A stretch of DNA of 6,687 nucleotides from the NCBI GenBank assembly GCA_030152275.1, contig JASLHF010000218.1:1-6687 (forward strand), read 5' to 3'. This DNA is from Acinetobacter sp. (GTDB taxonomy: Bacteria; Pseudomonadota; Gammaproteobacteria; Pseudomonadales; Moraxellaceae). Both the position numbers and the translations under genes were made by a program. A model generated the notes under the pieces. That model searched no databases and was not told the DNA's origin. It saw only the letters and a list, made by a program, of their open reading frames with translations. Shown piece after piece: positions 1-4,934 of this stretch (its first letter is position 1; each line of letters opens with the position of its first letter).

Positions 1-30
1 TTTTAAATAAAAAACCGAATGAAAAAATTT

Positions 31-106
31 TGGAGCGGGAAAGGAGACTCGAACTCCCGACCCCAACCTTGGCAAGGTTATGCTCTACCAACTGAGCTAT
101 TCCCGC
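31..106 (-). tRNA. tRNA-Gly(GCC), copy with encoded CCA
   Basis: Read on the minus strand this is a complete 76-nt cloverleaf. The acceptor stem pairs GCGGGAA with TTCCCGC, the D arm is GCTC/GAGC around AGTTGGTA, the T loop carries TTCGAGT, and the anticodon GCC (plus-strand 71-73) sits at tRNA position 34-36 with U33 before it. It therefore decodes glycine codons GGC and GGU. The discriminator is U and the CCA end is encoded in the DNA (plus-strand TGG at 31-33). It is the promoter-distal member of a tandem pair and its body is identical to the other copy. T-rich runs without a clear stem follow on its 3' side towards position 1, so where transcription ends is uncertain. Confidence 0.97.
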
Positions 107-153
107 GGAGTCTATCCAATTTTTTAAATAAAAAACCGAATTAAAAAAATTTG

Positions 154-226
154 AGCGGGAAAGGAGACTCGAACTCCCGACCCCAACCTTGGCAAGGTTA
201 TGCTCTACCAACTGAGCTATTCCCGC
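154..226 (-). tRNA. tRNA-Gly(GCC), copy without encoded CCA
   Basis: This 73-nt body is base-for-base identical to the copy at 34-106, with the same acceptor, D, anticodon (GCC at plus-strand 191-193) and T arms. It is the promoter-proximal gene of the pair. After the discriminator U the minus strand reads CAA instead of CCA (plus-strand TTG at 151-153), so the mature 3' end is not encoded. Aligning the flanks of the two copies suggests a one-base loss in the CCA region. If the gene is functional, tRNA nucleotidyltransferase would have to add or repair the CCA end. Confidence 0.95.
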
Positions 227-236
227 ATAGCCACGT

Positions 237-264
237 ATAATACATTAAGCATTTTTCAGGTCAA
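237..264 (-). promoter_or_regulatory. Sigma70-type promoter of the tRNA-Gly pair
   Basis: On the minus strand a -35 box TTGACC (plus-strand 259-264) and a -10 box TATTAT (237-242) are separated by 16 bp. Transcription would start near 230, only a few bases before the first tRNA (226), which fits a stable-RNA promoter with a short 5' leader. No second promoter is obvious between the tRNA copies, so they are probably co-transcribed. Confidence 0.75.
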
Positions 265-405
265 TAACTTTATGAAAAACTGCGTATCGTTTGCATAAAA
301 TAAAAACAATTTAATTGAATTTGATGCATTTCTTGGACTTTTTTCTGTAAAAAGACATGCGGAAAAGGTCTGGCTGCGCATTAAAACCGACACCAGCGCA
401 GGAAC

Positions 406-433
406 TTGCTCAATTACAGGCTATACTTAAAAT
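406..433 (+). promoter_or_regulatory. Candidate promoter of bolA
   Basis: TTGCTC (406-411) and TAAAAT (428-433) with a 16-bp spacer make a plausible sigma70 promoter about 40 nt upstream of the bolA start. An alternative -10, TATACT at 422-427, has no good -35 partner. The upstream part of this gap (about 265-405) holds no recognisable gene, only a weak CTGCGC/GCGCAG inverted repeat at 374-401. Confidence 0.45.
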
Positions 434-478
434 ATAGACAGTCATAAAACCCACAGTTATAGATTGAGGAGCCTCTGA

Positions 479-787
479 ATGAGTTTAGAACAGCAGCTGA
501 TTGAGCGCCTGCAAATTTTGGCGCCTGCACATCTTGAAGTCGTCAATGAATCGGCTGGCCATGGCGGCTATTTCCCAGGCAAAGAATCGCATTTTAAAGC
601 TGTGATTGTCAGTGATGCTTTTGCAGGCCTTCGTGCAGTACAGCGCCATCAAAAAGTCTATGCCGCTGCAGGTGATTTAATTGGCCCAGGCAATATTCAT
701 GCCTTGGCGATTCATGCTTTTTTGCCAGAAGAATGGAAAGGCCAAGATACGGCTAGCCCTGCCTGCGCGCATGCGCCAAAAGCTTAA
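479..787 (+). CDS. bolA: BolA family protein
   Basis: This 102-residue protein matches BolA, a small cytosolic class II KH-like protein. In other bacteria BolA works with monothiol glutaredoxins in Fe-S cluster handling and acts as a morphology and stress-linked regulator. The sequence shows the family core: ESHFKAVIVSD at 36-46, the RHQKVY helix at 56-61, and the diagnostic IHALAIHA at 73-80 with its conserved His79. The tail EEWKGQDTASPAC (84-96) resembles the C-terminus of E. coli BolA, including the late cysteine, which favours BolA proper over the shorter IbaG/BolA2 type. The start is supported by GAGGAG at 466-471, 7 nt before ATG. A 17-bp gap to the next gene suggests co-transcription with the SirB2-family gene. 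The partner glutaredoxin is not in the window. Confidence 0.93.
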   Translation: MSLEQQLIERLQILAPAHLEVVNESAGHGGYFPGKESHFKAVIVSDAFAGLRAVQRHQKVYAAAGDLIGPGNIHALAIHAFLPEEWKGQDTASPACAHAPKA

Positions 788-804
788 ATAGGCAGACAGC
801 AGCG

Positions 805-1197
805 ATGGATACACATTTACTGATTAAAATTATTCACATGACGGGCGCAGCGCTGGCTTGCGCAGCAGTGCTCATCCGTGCGGTAACTCTGTTTAAAGGC
901 GTACAGGGCAATTTACCGAATCCGGCCGGCCGCAAGTTTTTTGTTGCGCTGCAGCATGGTGCAATGGCGCTGATTGCAGTTACAGGCGCGGTACTTCTGT
1001 ATATGAAAAATTTTGATGTGCAGCCGTGGTTTTATGCCAAAATCATTCTGTTTTTGGTGCTATTGTCGGCACTCAGCAAAGCTTACCGTAAAACAGACAG
1101 CATACTGCTGGCTCAGCGCCGTGCAGGCTGGGTACTGGCGCTGGTTGCATTGCTGGCGATCATTGGCCTAGTGATCATTAAGCCTAACTTTGGCTGA
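805..1197 (+). CDS. SirB2 family integral membrane protein
   Basis: This 130-residue, highly hydrophobic protein resembles the SirB/SirB2 (E. coli YchQ) family of small inner-membrane proteins, whose biochemical role is not established. Four membrane segments are visible at about residues 5-30, 47-67, 75-93 and 107-126. Charged loops separate them (KGVQGN near 31-36, KAYRKTD near 92-98, QRRAG near 104-108), and the protein ends in KPNFG. The opening motif with His4, His11 and KIIHMTGA fits the family. The ribosome site is weak (AGGCAG at 790-795), so translation may depend on coupling to bolA just upstream. The length is normal for the family. Family assignment is moderately sure; function is unknown. 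Confidence 0.8.
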   Translation: MDTHLLIKIIHMTGAALACAAVLIRAVTLFKGVQGNLPNPAGRKFFVALQHGAMALIAVTGAVLLYMKNFDVQPWFYAKIILFLVLLSALSKAYRKTDSILLAQRRAGWVLALVALLAIIGLVIIKPNFG

Positions 1198-1223
1198 TTG
1201 TCTGACATAATAAATTGCACAAA

Positions 1224-1252
1224 AACTGTTCTCAGGTAGACTGAGGACAGTT
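1224..1252. promoter_or_regulatory. 12-bp inverted repeat over the parA -35 region
   Basis: Arms 1224-1235 (AACTGTTCTCAG) and 1241-1252 (CTGAGGACAGTT) pair over 12 positions, with one G-T mismatch in DNA terms, around a 5-nt loop GTAGA. The repeat begins 26 bp after the SirB2 stop codon and ends 12 bp before the -10 box of parA, so it spans roughly -53 to -25 of that promoter. On the plus strand no T-run follows it, so it is a poor intrinsic terminator in that direction. On the minus strand it is followed by TTTTT-like sequence, but there is no minus-strand gene to terminate. An operator, or a weak terminator for bolA-sirB2, are both possible. Confidence 0.6.
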
Positions 1253-1261
1253 GACATAATT

Positions 1262-1270
1262 TGATATAAT
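1262..1270 (+). promoter_or_regulatory. Extended -10 promoter of parA
   Basis: TGATATAAT is a perfect extended -10 element (TG, one base, TATAAT). No good -35 box sits 16-18 bp upstream, where the right arm of the inverted repeat lies. Transcription would start near 1277, giving a very short leader with the ribosome site AGGGGG at 1281-1286. Confidence 0.6.
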
Positions 1271-1290
1271 AATGAACTTGAGGGGGCTTA

Positions 1291-2127
1291 ATGCGTACAC
1301 GTGTGGTGTTTAACCAAAAAGGCGGTGTGGGAAAATCCAGCATTACCGTAAATTTAGCCGCAATCAGTGCGCATCAGGGCTTAAAAACGCTGGTGATTGA
1401 TCTCGATCCTCAAGCCAATTCCAGCCAATACTTGCTCGGAGATGACGCCACCTATTCGGCGGACAAGCCGGCATTAGAACCGAATATTGAAAACTATTTT
1501 GACGAAGTGCTGGGCGCGCAGCAAAGCAAAGGCCTAATCGGCAGCGCTATTGGCTCGATTTTGAAAAACCGCGCGAAAGGTTTAGAAAGCTATGTTCATC
1601 AGTCACCTTATAAAAATCTGGATGTAATACCGGCCAGCCCAAGTCTTGGCGCTTTGGCGCATGCCTTGGAATCGAAACATAAAATTTATAAACTGCGCGA
1701 TGCTTTGCAGCAATTAACCGGCCAATATGACCGCGTATTTATTGATACCCCGCCGGCATTTAATTTTTTTACGCTGTCCGCGCTTATAGCTGCTGACCGC
1801 GTACTGATTCCGTTTGACTGCGATGTATTTTCTAAACGCGCGCTGCAGACTTTAATTGAAAATGTGATCGAAACGCAGGATGATCACAATGACCGTTTAG
1901 AAATCGAAGGCATTGTGGTCAATCAGTTTCAGGCACAGGCAAAATTGCCGCGTGAAGTGGTGCAGCAGCTGAAAGATGAAGGTTTACCCGTGCTAGACAG
2001 TATGCTGCCGCCTTCAGTGCTGATGAAAGAATCGCATCATAAAAATCAGCCTTTAATTCATTTGGCATCAGATCATAAATTGACGCAGGCCTATCAATCA
2101 TTGTTCAATGAAATTGAGCAGAAATAA
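1291..2127 (+). CDS. ParA family ATPase (orphan, MinD/ParA superfamily)
   Basis: This 278-residue protein is a ParA/MinD/Soj-type P-loop ATPase. Such proteins dimerise on ATP and position DNA or protein cargoes in the cytoplasm or on the nucleoid. The deviant Walker A motif KGGVGKSS is at residues 10-17 with both signature lysines (Lys10, Lys15). The switch I/A' motif LVIDLDPQAN is at 34-43, with Asp37 and Asp39. The Walker B-type motif VFIDTPP is at 149-155. A long segment of about 45-110 between A' and B makes it larger than minimal Soj proteins, and there is no N-terminal helix-turn-helix domain. ATG is supported by AGGGGG 4 nt upstream (GAGG at 7 nt). No parB or parS-like palindrome lies nearby, so a classical chromosome partition role is not supported here. 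The next gene, 14 bp away, encodes a lipoprotein and is probably in the same transcript. Confidence 0.9.
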   Translation: MRTRVVFNQKGGVGKSSITVNLAAISAHQGLKTLVIDLDPQANSSQYLLGDDATYSADKPALEPNIENYFDEVLGAQQSKGLIGSAIGSILKNRAKGLESYVHQSPYKNLDVIPASPSLGALAHALESKHKIYKLRDALQQLTGQYDRVFIDTPPAFNFFTLSALIAADRVLIPFDCDVFSKRALQTLIENVIETQDDHNDRLEIEGIVVNQFQAQAKLPREVVQQLKDEGLPVLDSMLPPSVLMKESHHKNQPLIHLASDHKLTQAYQSLFNEIEQK

Positions 2128-2141
2128 ATTTTGAGAAGTCT

Positions 2142-2534
2142 ATGAACACGATTAAATTAAGCCTGTTGGCCGCCAGCGCCTTGTTGCTCGGCGCATGCGC
2201 TACAACAGTTAAACCTACTTATGTTTCTCCTACGCAGTATCAGTCACTGAGCTGTTTTCAGCTGCAAAGCGAATATAACCGTATTCAGGATTACCTAAAT
2301 AGCGGCGTGCAGCCTGCAAAACGTACCGGCATGGGCGTGGGTGTGGGTTTGGGCGGCGGCTGGAGCAGCGGCGGCGGCTGGGGCATTGGACCGTCTGTTT
2401 CAGTCAATATGGGACAGTCGTCTAATACCAAGAAAACAGAAATTGCCCGCTTGATGGGGGAGCAAGAGGCTGTGATGCAGGCTGCGAATTTTAAAGGCTG
2501 CCCAATGATTCCACGTGCGAAAGCGCAGCCTTAA
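2142..2534 (+). CDS. Small glycine-rich lipoprotein, unknown function
   Basis: This 130-residue protein starts with a lipoprotein signal peptide: Lys5, a hydrophobic stretch 6-16, and lipobox LGAC with the lipidated Cys19. Alanine at +2 means no inner-membrane retention signal, so the outer membrane is the likely destination. The mature part has a short helical segment (SLSCFQLQSEYNRIQDYL, about 35-52), a striking glycine-rich stretch (about 63-92, with repeated GVG and GGGW), then a helix with EIARLMGEQEAVMQAA and a terminal KGCPM. Cys38 and Cys120 bracket the glycine stretch and could form a disulphide. The ribosome site is GAGAAG at 2133-2138. It lies 14 bp after the ParA-type gene and before a strong terminator, so it is the last gene of that unit. 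No specific family is recognised. Confidence 0.85.
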   Translation: MNTIKLSLLAASALLLGACATTVKPTYVSPTQYQSLSCFQLQSEYNRIQDYLNSGVQPAKRTGMGVGVGLGGGWSSGGGWGIGPSVSVNMGQSSNTKKTEIARLMGEQEAVMQAANFKGCPMIPRAKAQP

Positions 2535-2553
2535 TAATACAGATTTAGTTCGA

Positions 2554-2591
2554 AAAAAAGCATGCAGCTGTTTTCTGGTGCATGCTTTTTT
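2554..2591 (+). terminator. Intrinsic terminator after the parA-lipoprotein unit
   Basis: Arms AAAAAAGCATGCA (2554-2566) and TGCATGCTTTTTT (2579-2591) are perfectly complementary around a 12-nt loop and end in a T-run. The stem is 13 bp including the A/T pairs. The matching A-run on the left could let it act on the minus strand too, but no minus-strand gene ends here. Confidence 0.88.
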
Positions 2592-2812
2592 GTGGGTTTA
2601 TGGCCTAGAACTATAGATTAAAAGTGTAATAATTTTTTTCGCCACGCCAGCGACTCTTTTTGCTGTTGGCGGTGGCTTGAGTTCTTTTGTTAAATTTCAT
2701 TTTTTTCTTAAGTATATAAAAAATAAAAATATTAAAGTGTATAAATAAATATGCTTCTGCAATTGTTTTGGAGAGCATGCTAATGATAAAAACTGCATCA
2801 AAACTGAGCTCT
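2592..2812. other. AT-rich gene-free spacer
   Basis: This is the middle of a 354-bp gap (2535-2888). It holds one GC-rich hairpin (2641-2676, listed separately) in otherwise very AT-rich DNA; about 2691-2750 is almost entirely A and T. No convincing coding region was found. Confidence 0.6.
2641..2676. repeat. REP-like GC-rich imperfect hairpin
   Basis: GCCAC (2641-2645) pairs with GTGGC (2672-2676), and GCCA (2646-2649) pairs with TGGC (2667-2670), leaving a bulged G at 2671. Weaker G-T and C-G pairs continue inward to a T-rich loop. It stands out as a GC-rich island in AT-rich DNA, preceded by a run of seven T (2633-2639) and not directly followed by one. The shape is like repetitive extragenic palindromes, but only one copy is in the window, so calling it a repeat family is inference. 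Confidence 0.45.
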
Positions 2813-2841
2813 TTGACCTGCTGCGTACTTGTTTTTATAAA
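2813..2841 (+). promoter_or_regulatory. Near-consensus promoter of the LysE-family gene
   Basis: TTGACC (2813-2818) and TATAAA (2836-2841) are separated by an ideal 17 bp. The predicted start near 2848 gives a leader of about 40 nt before the ATG at 2889. This is one of the best sigma70 promoter matches in the window. Confidence 0.72.
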
Positions 2842-2888
2842 TTATTTTCGGCTAAGGTGTGCCCACTTTTACAGAATTTTAGGTTGCT

Positions 2889-3482
2889 ATGATTGAGAGT
2901 TGGCTATTTGTTTTGGCAATGATTGCGGTCCTGATGACTCCTGGCCCGACCAATGCATTGCTTGCCAGCTCAGCACATCAGCAGGGAATTGCCAAAACCA
3001 GTTTGTTTATTCCTGCTGAGTTTTTAGGTTATTTGTACGCTATTAACTTGTGGGCGCTGCTCATTCATCTCAGCGCGCCAATTTGGCCAAATCTTATTCA
3101 TATTCTGCATGCACTGAGCATGTTCTATGTGTTTTGGCTGGCTTTTCATTTGTGGAAATCGGCGCATTTACAGCAGCACAGCCAAAAAAACAGTTCTATC
3201 CGGCCGCGTCAGCTGTTTTTTGCAACCTTTAAGAACCCCAAAGCGCTGCTGTTCGCTGCTGGTATTTTTCCACTGGAAACATGGAACAATGCAACCAATT
3301 TTATTTTAGTTTTTGCTGTATTTAGCTTAGTGCTGCTGCCGTCAGCCATGTTCTGGATGGCCTTTGGGCGAGCAATTCTGTCTGGAGAAAGCCGAAAAAT
3401 AAAAGCCGATCTCTTATATAAAGGATCGGCGATGATGCTGGTACTGTGCATGTTCCCGGTGGTGATCCGGTTTTTTGCCTAA
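2889..3482 (+). CDS. LysE/RhtB family exporter
   Basis: This 197-residue polytopic inner-membrane protein belongs to the LysE/RhtB translocator superfamily, which exports amino acids and related small metabolites. The N-terminal family signature TPGPTN is at 17-22, within the first hydrophobic segment. Further hydrophobic segments lie near 40-60, 70-88, 108-125, 133-160 and 174-196, consistent with about six membrane spans. The length is slightly under the usual 200-210. A charged loop, KSAHLQQHSQKNSSIRPRQ (about 89-107), separates the halves as is typical. The start has a weak site (AGG at 2881-2883, 5 nt upstream). It has its own promoter, and its stop codon is 4 bp from the stop of the convergent dedA-type gene. 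The substrate cannot be told from sequence. Confidence 0.85.
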   Translation: MIESWLFVLAMIAVLMTPGPTNALLASSAHQQGIAKTSLFIPAEFLGYLYAINLWALLIHLSAPIWPNLIHILHALSMFYVFWLAFHLWKSAHLQQHSQKNSSIRPRQLFFATFKNPKALLFAAGIFPLETWNNATNFILVFAVFSLVLLPSAMFWMAFGRAILSGESRKIKADLLYKGSAMMLVLCMFPVVIRFFA

Positions 3483-3486
3483 TCGG

Positions 3487-4119
3487 CTATTTTTTCTTTT
3501 TCAGTTTGGCGCGGATATAGCCAATGATGCCTGGCAAAATACTTAAAATAATGATGCCGAAAATCAGATGGGTGAAATTATCTTTAATAAACGGCATGTT
3601 GCCGAATAAATAGCCCAGCGTGACAAAAGAGCCAACCCATAGCGCAGCGCCAATGGCATTAAACAGCAGAAATTTGCGGTAATGCATTTCGCCCGCTCCT
3701 GCCACAAACGGAGCAAAGGTGCGGATAAACGGCATAAAGCGCGCAATAATAATGGTTTTGCCGCCGTGTTTTTGGAAAAACTCATGCGTTTTGACCAAAT
3801 GCTCTTTATTGATGAAGCGGTTATTGATTTCAAAAGCGCGCGGGCCGATATATTTGCCGATATGATAATTTAGCGTATCGCCCAGCACAGCTGCTGCAAA
3901 CAGCACCACACCCAAGACCCAAGGATCCATTGCGCCGGTTTTGGCCGCTAAGGCGCCAGCAGCAAACAGCAGGCTGTCGCCCGGCAGGAAAGGCATGACG
4001 ACCAAACCGGTTTCGACAAAGATCACTAGAAATAAAATGCCGTAAATCCAAGAACCGTAATTTGTTATAAATTCAGACAGATGCTGATCAACATGCAAAA
4101 TAAAATCAATAAGATTCAT
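3487..4119 (-). CDS. DedA family membrane protein
   Basis: This 210-residue inner-membrane protein is a DedA/SNARE-associated (VTT-like) family member. Family members have been linked to undecaprenyl-phosphate or phospholipid flipping, membrane proton-motive-force maintenance and drug tolerance. Hallmarks are visible: ETGLVVMPFLPGDSLLFAAG (36-55) and the second re-entrant motif ARFMPFIRTFAPFVAGAG (126-143). Glu36, Asp48, Arg127 and Arg133 line up at a constant offset of three with Glu39, Asp51, Arg130 and Arg136, described as essential in E. coli YqjA. The membrane-associated regions are about 25-60, 66-83, 120-140, 145-172 and 180-202, and it ends in a KLKKKK tail. No clear Shine-Dalgarno precedes the ATG. 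It is divergent from the DoxX-type gene and convergent with the LysE-type gene. Which DedA subgroup it belongs to is uncertain. Confidence 0.92.
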   Translation of the reverse strand: MNLIDFILHVDQHLSEFITNYGSWIYGILFLVIFVETGLVVMPFLPGDSLLFAAGALAAKTGAMDPWVLGVVLFAAAVLGDTLNYHIGKYIGPRAFEINNRFINKEHLVKTHEFFQKHGGKTIIIARFMPFIRTFAPFVAGAGEMHYRKFLLFNAIGAALWVGSFVTLGYLFGNMPFIKDNFTHLIFGIIILSILPGIIGYIRAKLKKKK

Positions 4120-4190
4120 GAAAGAGAAGCTAAGCAGAAAAGTGATTTGATGCTATCAGTCCATGTCATTAAAGTCAGTATTAAAACGTA

Positions 4191-4219
4191 ATTAATTTCT
4201 CGAATTATTGTTCCATCAA
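4191..4219 (-). promoter_or_regulatory. Candidate promoter of dedA
   Basis: On the minus strand TTGATG (plus 4214-4219) and ATTAAT (plus 4191-4196) have a 17-bp spacer. The predicted leader is about 65 nt. The -10 box is weak, so this is a candidate only. Confidence 0.35.
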
Positions 4220-4237
4220 TAGGATGATAGGTATTAA
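4208..4237 (+). promoter_or_regulatory. Candidate promoter of the DoxX-family gene
   Basis: TTGTTC (4208-4213) and TATTAA (4232-4237) are separated by 18 bp, giving a leader of about 70 nt to the ATG at 4315. It overlaps the candidate dedA promoter on the other strand, so the two divergent promoters could compete. Both matches are moderate. Confidence 0.35.
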
Positions 4238-4314
4238 AAATACATATTTAAACAAAATAAGAAACGACCTAATCTGTGCACATCTTCTCAATAGAATTCA
4301 AAATAGGGTACAGC

Positions 4315-4740
4315 ATGTTTAATCCAAATACTGTCGTAAAGAACTTCAGCCAGCAGCCGCATATCAATGCAGTATTGAGCCTCATTGCGCGAATCTTGAT
4401 GGCATATATTTTCATTGCTGCTGGCTGGGGCAAAGTCACTGCCTATGGCGCAACAGCAGGTTACATGGAATCTATGGGCGTTCCTGCAGCGCTGCTGCCG
4501 ATGACTATTTTGGTTGAGCTGGGCGGCGGTTTGGCATTGCTGATGGGGTTTCAGGCACGTTTTGCAGCGTTCGGTTTGGCTGTATTCAGCCTTCTGACCG
4601 CATTTTTATTTCATAATGGCGCCGAGGATGGTATTAACTTTATGAAAAACCTGGCAATGAGCGGCGGTTTACTGTTCTTAATGCTGCATGGTGCAGGCAA
4701 ACTCAGTCTAGACGCGATGTTTGAAAAGCAGGATGAATAA
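4315..4740 (+). CDS. DoxX family membrane protein
   Basis: This 141-residue inner-membrane protein matches the DoxX/DoxD-like family, four-helix proteins often linked to redox or envelope stress but without a settled general function. Segments are visible at about 20-38 (LIARILMAYIFIAAGWGK, with Arg26 and the GWGK end), 59-79 (with EL-GGG at 68-72), 83-100, and 112-131. The ATG at 4315 is chosen because TAGGG at 4304-4308 lies 6 nt upstream. A longer reading frame from a GTG at 4276 adds 13 residues without a ribosome site and breaks the typical N-terminus. The gene is single, divergent from dedA and closed by its own terminator. Confidence 0.88.
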   Translation: MFNPNTVVKNFSQQPHINAVLSLIARILMAYIFIAAGWGKVTAYGATAGYMESMGVPAALLPMTILVELGGGLALLMGFQARFAAFGLAVFSLLTAFLFHNGAEDGINFMKNLAMSGGLLFLMLHGAGKLSLDAMFEKQDE

Positions 4741-4759
4741 ACTAAAAGAACAACTGCTC

Positions 4760-4786
4760 AAAAAAGCGGCTCTATGCCGCTTTTTT
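4760..4786 (+). terminator. Intrinsic terminator after the DoxX-family gene
   Basis: AAAAAAGCGGC (4760-4770), loop TCTAT, GCCGCTTTTTT (4776-4786) form a perfect 11-bp stem ending in six T, 20 bp after the stop codon. It insulates the downstream guaA unit. Confidence 0.93.
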
Positions 4787-4819
4787 GCATGTTTCGTCAT
4801 AAATTCCGGGCTGATTTTG

Positions 4820-4852
4820 TCTCAATCTGCTGCCGGAAACAGCAGATTGAGA
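4820..4852. repeat. Perfect 13-bp inverted repeat upstream of guaA
   Basis: TCTCAATCTGCTG (4820-4832) and CAGCAGATTGAGA (4840-4852) are exact complements around a 7-nt loop CCGGAAA. No T-run follows on either strand, so it is not a standard terminator. The loop's CCGGAA (4833-4838) is complementary to TTCCGG at 4804-4809, so a pseudoknot or alternative pairing is possible if transcribed. It lies 40 bp upstream of the guaA -10 box; operator or RNA structure cannot be decided here. Confidence 0.7.
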
Positions 4853-4888
4853 GCGCTGTCCGAATAGTGTGCGAAAGCCTAAGAAAAA

Positions 4889-4897
4889 TGCTAGAAT
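4889..4897 (+). promoter_or_regulatory. Extended -10 promoter of guaA
   Basis: TGCTAGAAT (4889-4897) is an extended -10 element (TG, one base, TAGAAT). The region 17 bp upstream (GTGCGA, 4869-4874) is a poor -35. Transcription would start near 4904, giving a leader of about 30 nt that lacks a Shine-Dalgarno sequence. Confidence 0.6.
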
Positions 4898-4934
4898 ACG
4901 GCGCTTATATTCGTTGCCTGCATAGTTGTTTGCC

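Larger units (their letters stand above)
1..226. repeat. Tandem duplication of the tRNA-Gly unit (about 120 bp period)
   Basis: Each tRNA copy is followed on its 3' side by the same AT-rich flank: the 20 bases at 1-20 recur exactly at 122-141, and the tRNA bodies at 34-106 and 154-226 are identical, exactly 120 bp apart. The flank between (about 21-33 against 142-153) differs by a substitution and a one-base indel that falls in the CCA region. This is direct evidence of a duplicated tRNA unit. The identical bodies could reflect recent origin or gene conversion. Confidence 0.9.

Noticed and set aside
1..226. tRNA-Gly as a phage or island attachment site
   Set aside because: The duplicated stretch is a full tRNA plus its 3' flank with a 120-bp period, and no integrase or foreign gene lies between or beside the copies.
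374..401. CTGCGC/GCGCAG inverted repeat upstream of bolA
   Set aside because: Only 6 bp of pairing around a 16-nt loop, which is expected by chance in a window of this size.
1251..1270. TTGACA followed by TATAAT before parA as a classical promoter
   Set aside because: The spacer is only 8 bp, too short for sigma70 binding. TTGACA with 17 bp would place the -10 at GAACTT, which is no match. The extended -10 explains the TATAAT better.
2777..2896. Small open frame of about 39 codons with GGAGAG just upstream, overlapping the LysE-family start
   Set aside because: The near-consensus promoter of the LysE-family gene (2813-2841) lies inside it, its composition looks like random AT-rich DNA, and it resembles no protein I know. 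Ribosome profiling would be needed to revive it.
3474..3500. GCC-TAATC-GGC followed by T-run as a terminator of the LysE-family gene
   Set aside because: The stem is only about 3 bp, and the T-run is the reverse complement of the lysine codons at the end of the DedA protein, so the match is explained by coding sequence.
4276..4314. N-terminal extension of the DoxX-family gene from a GTG codon
   Set aside because: No ribosome site precedes it, while the ATG at 4315 has TAGGG at a good distance and gives the usual family N-terminus.
4926..4934. TTG start adding three residues to GuaA
   Set aside because: ATG at 4935 is the stronger codon, TTG has no ribosome site, and known GuaA proteins of this type start at MTTNTQ-like sequences.
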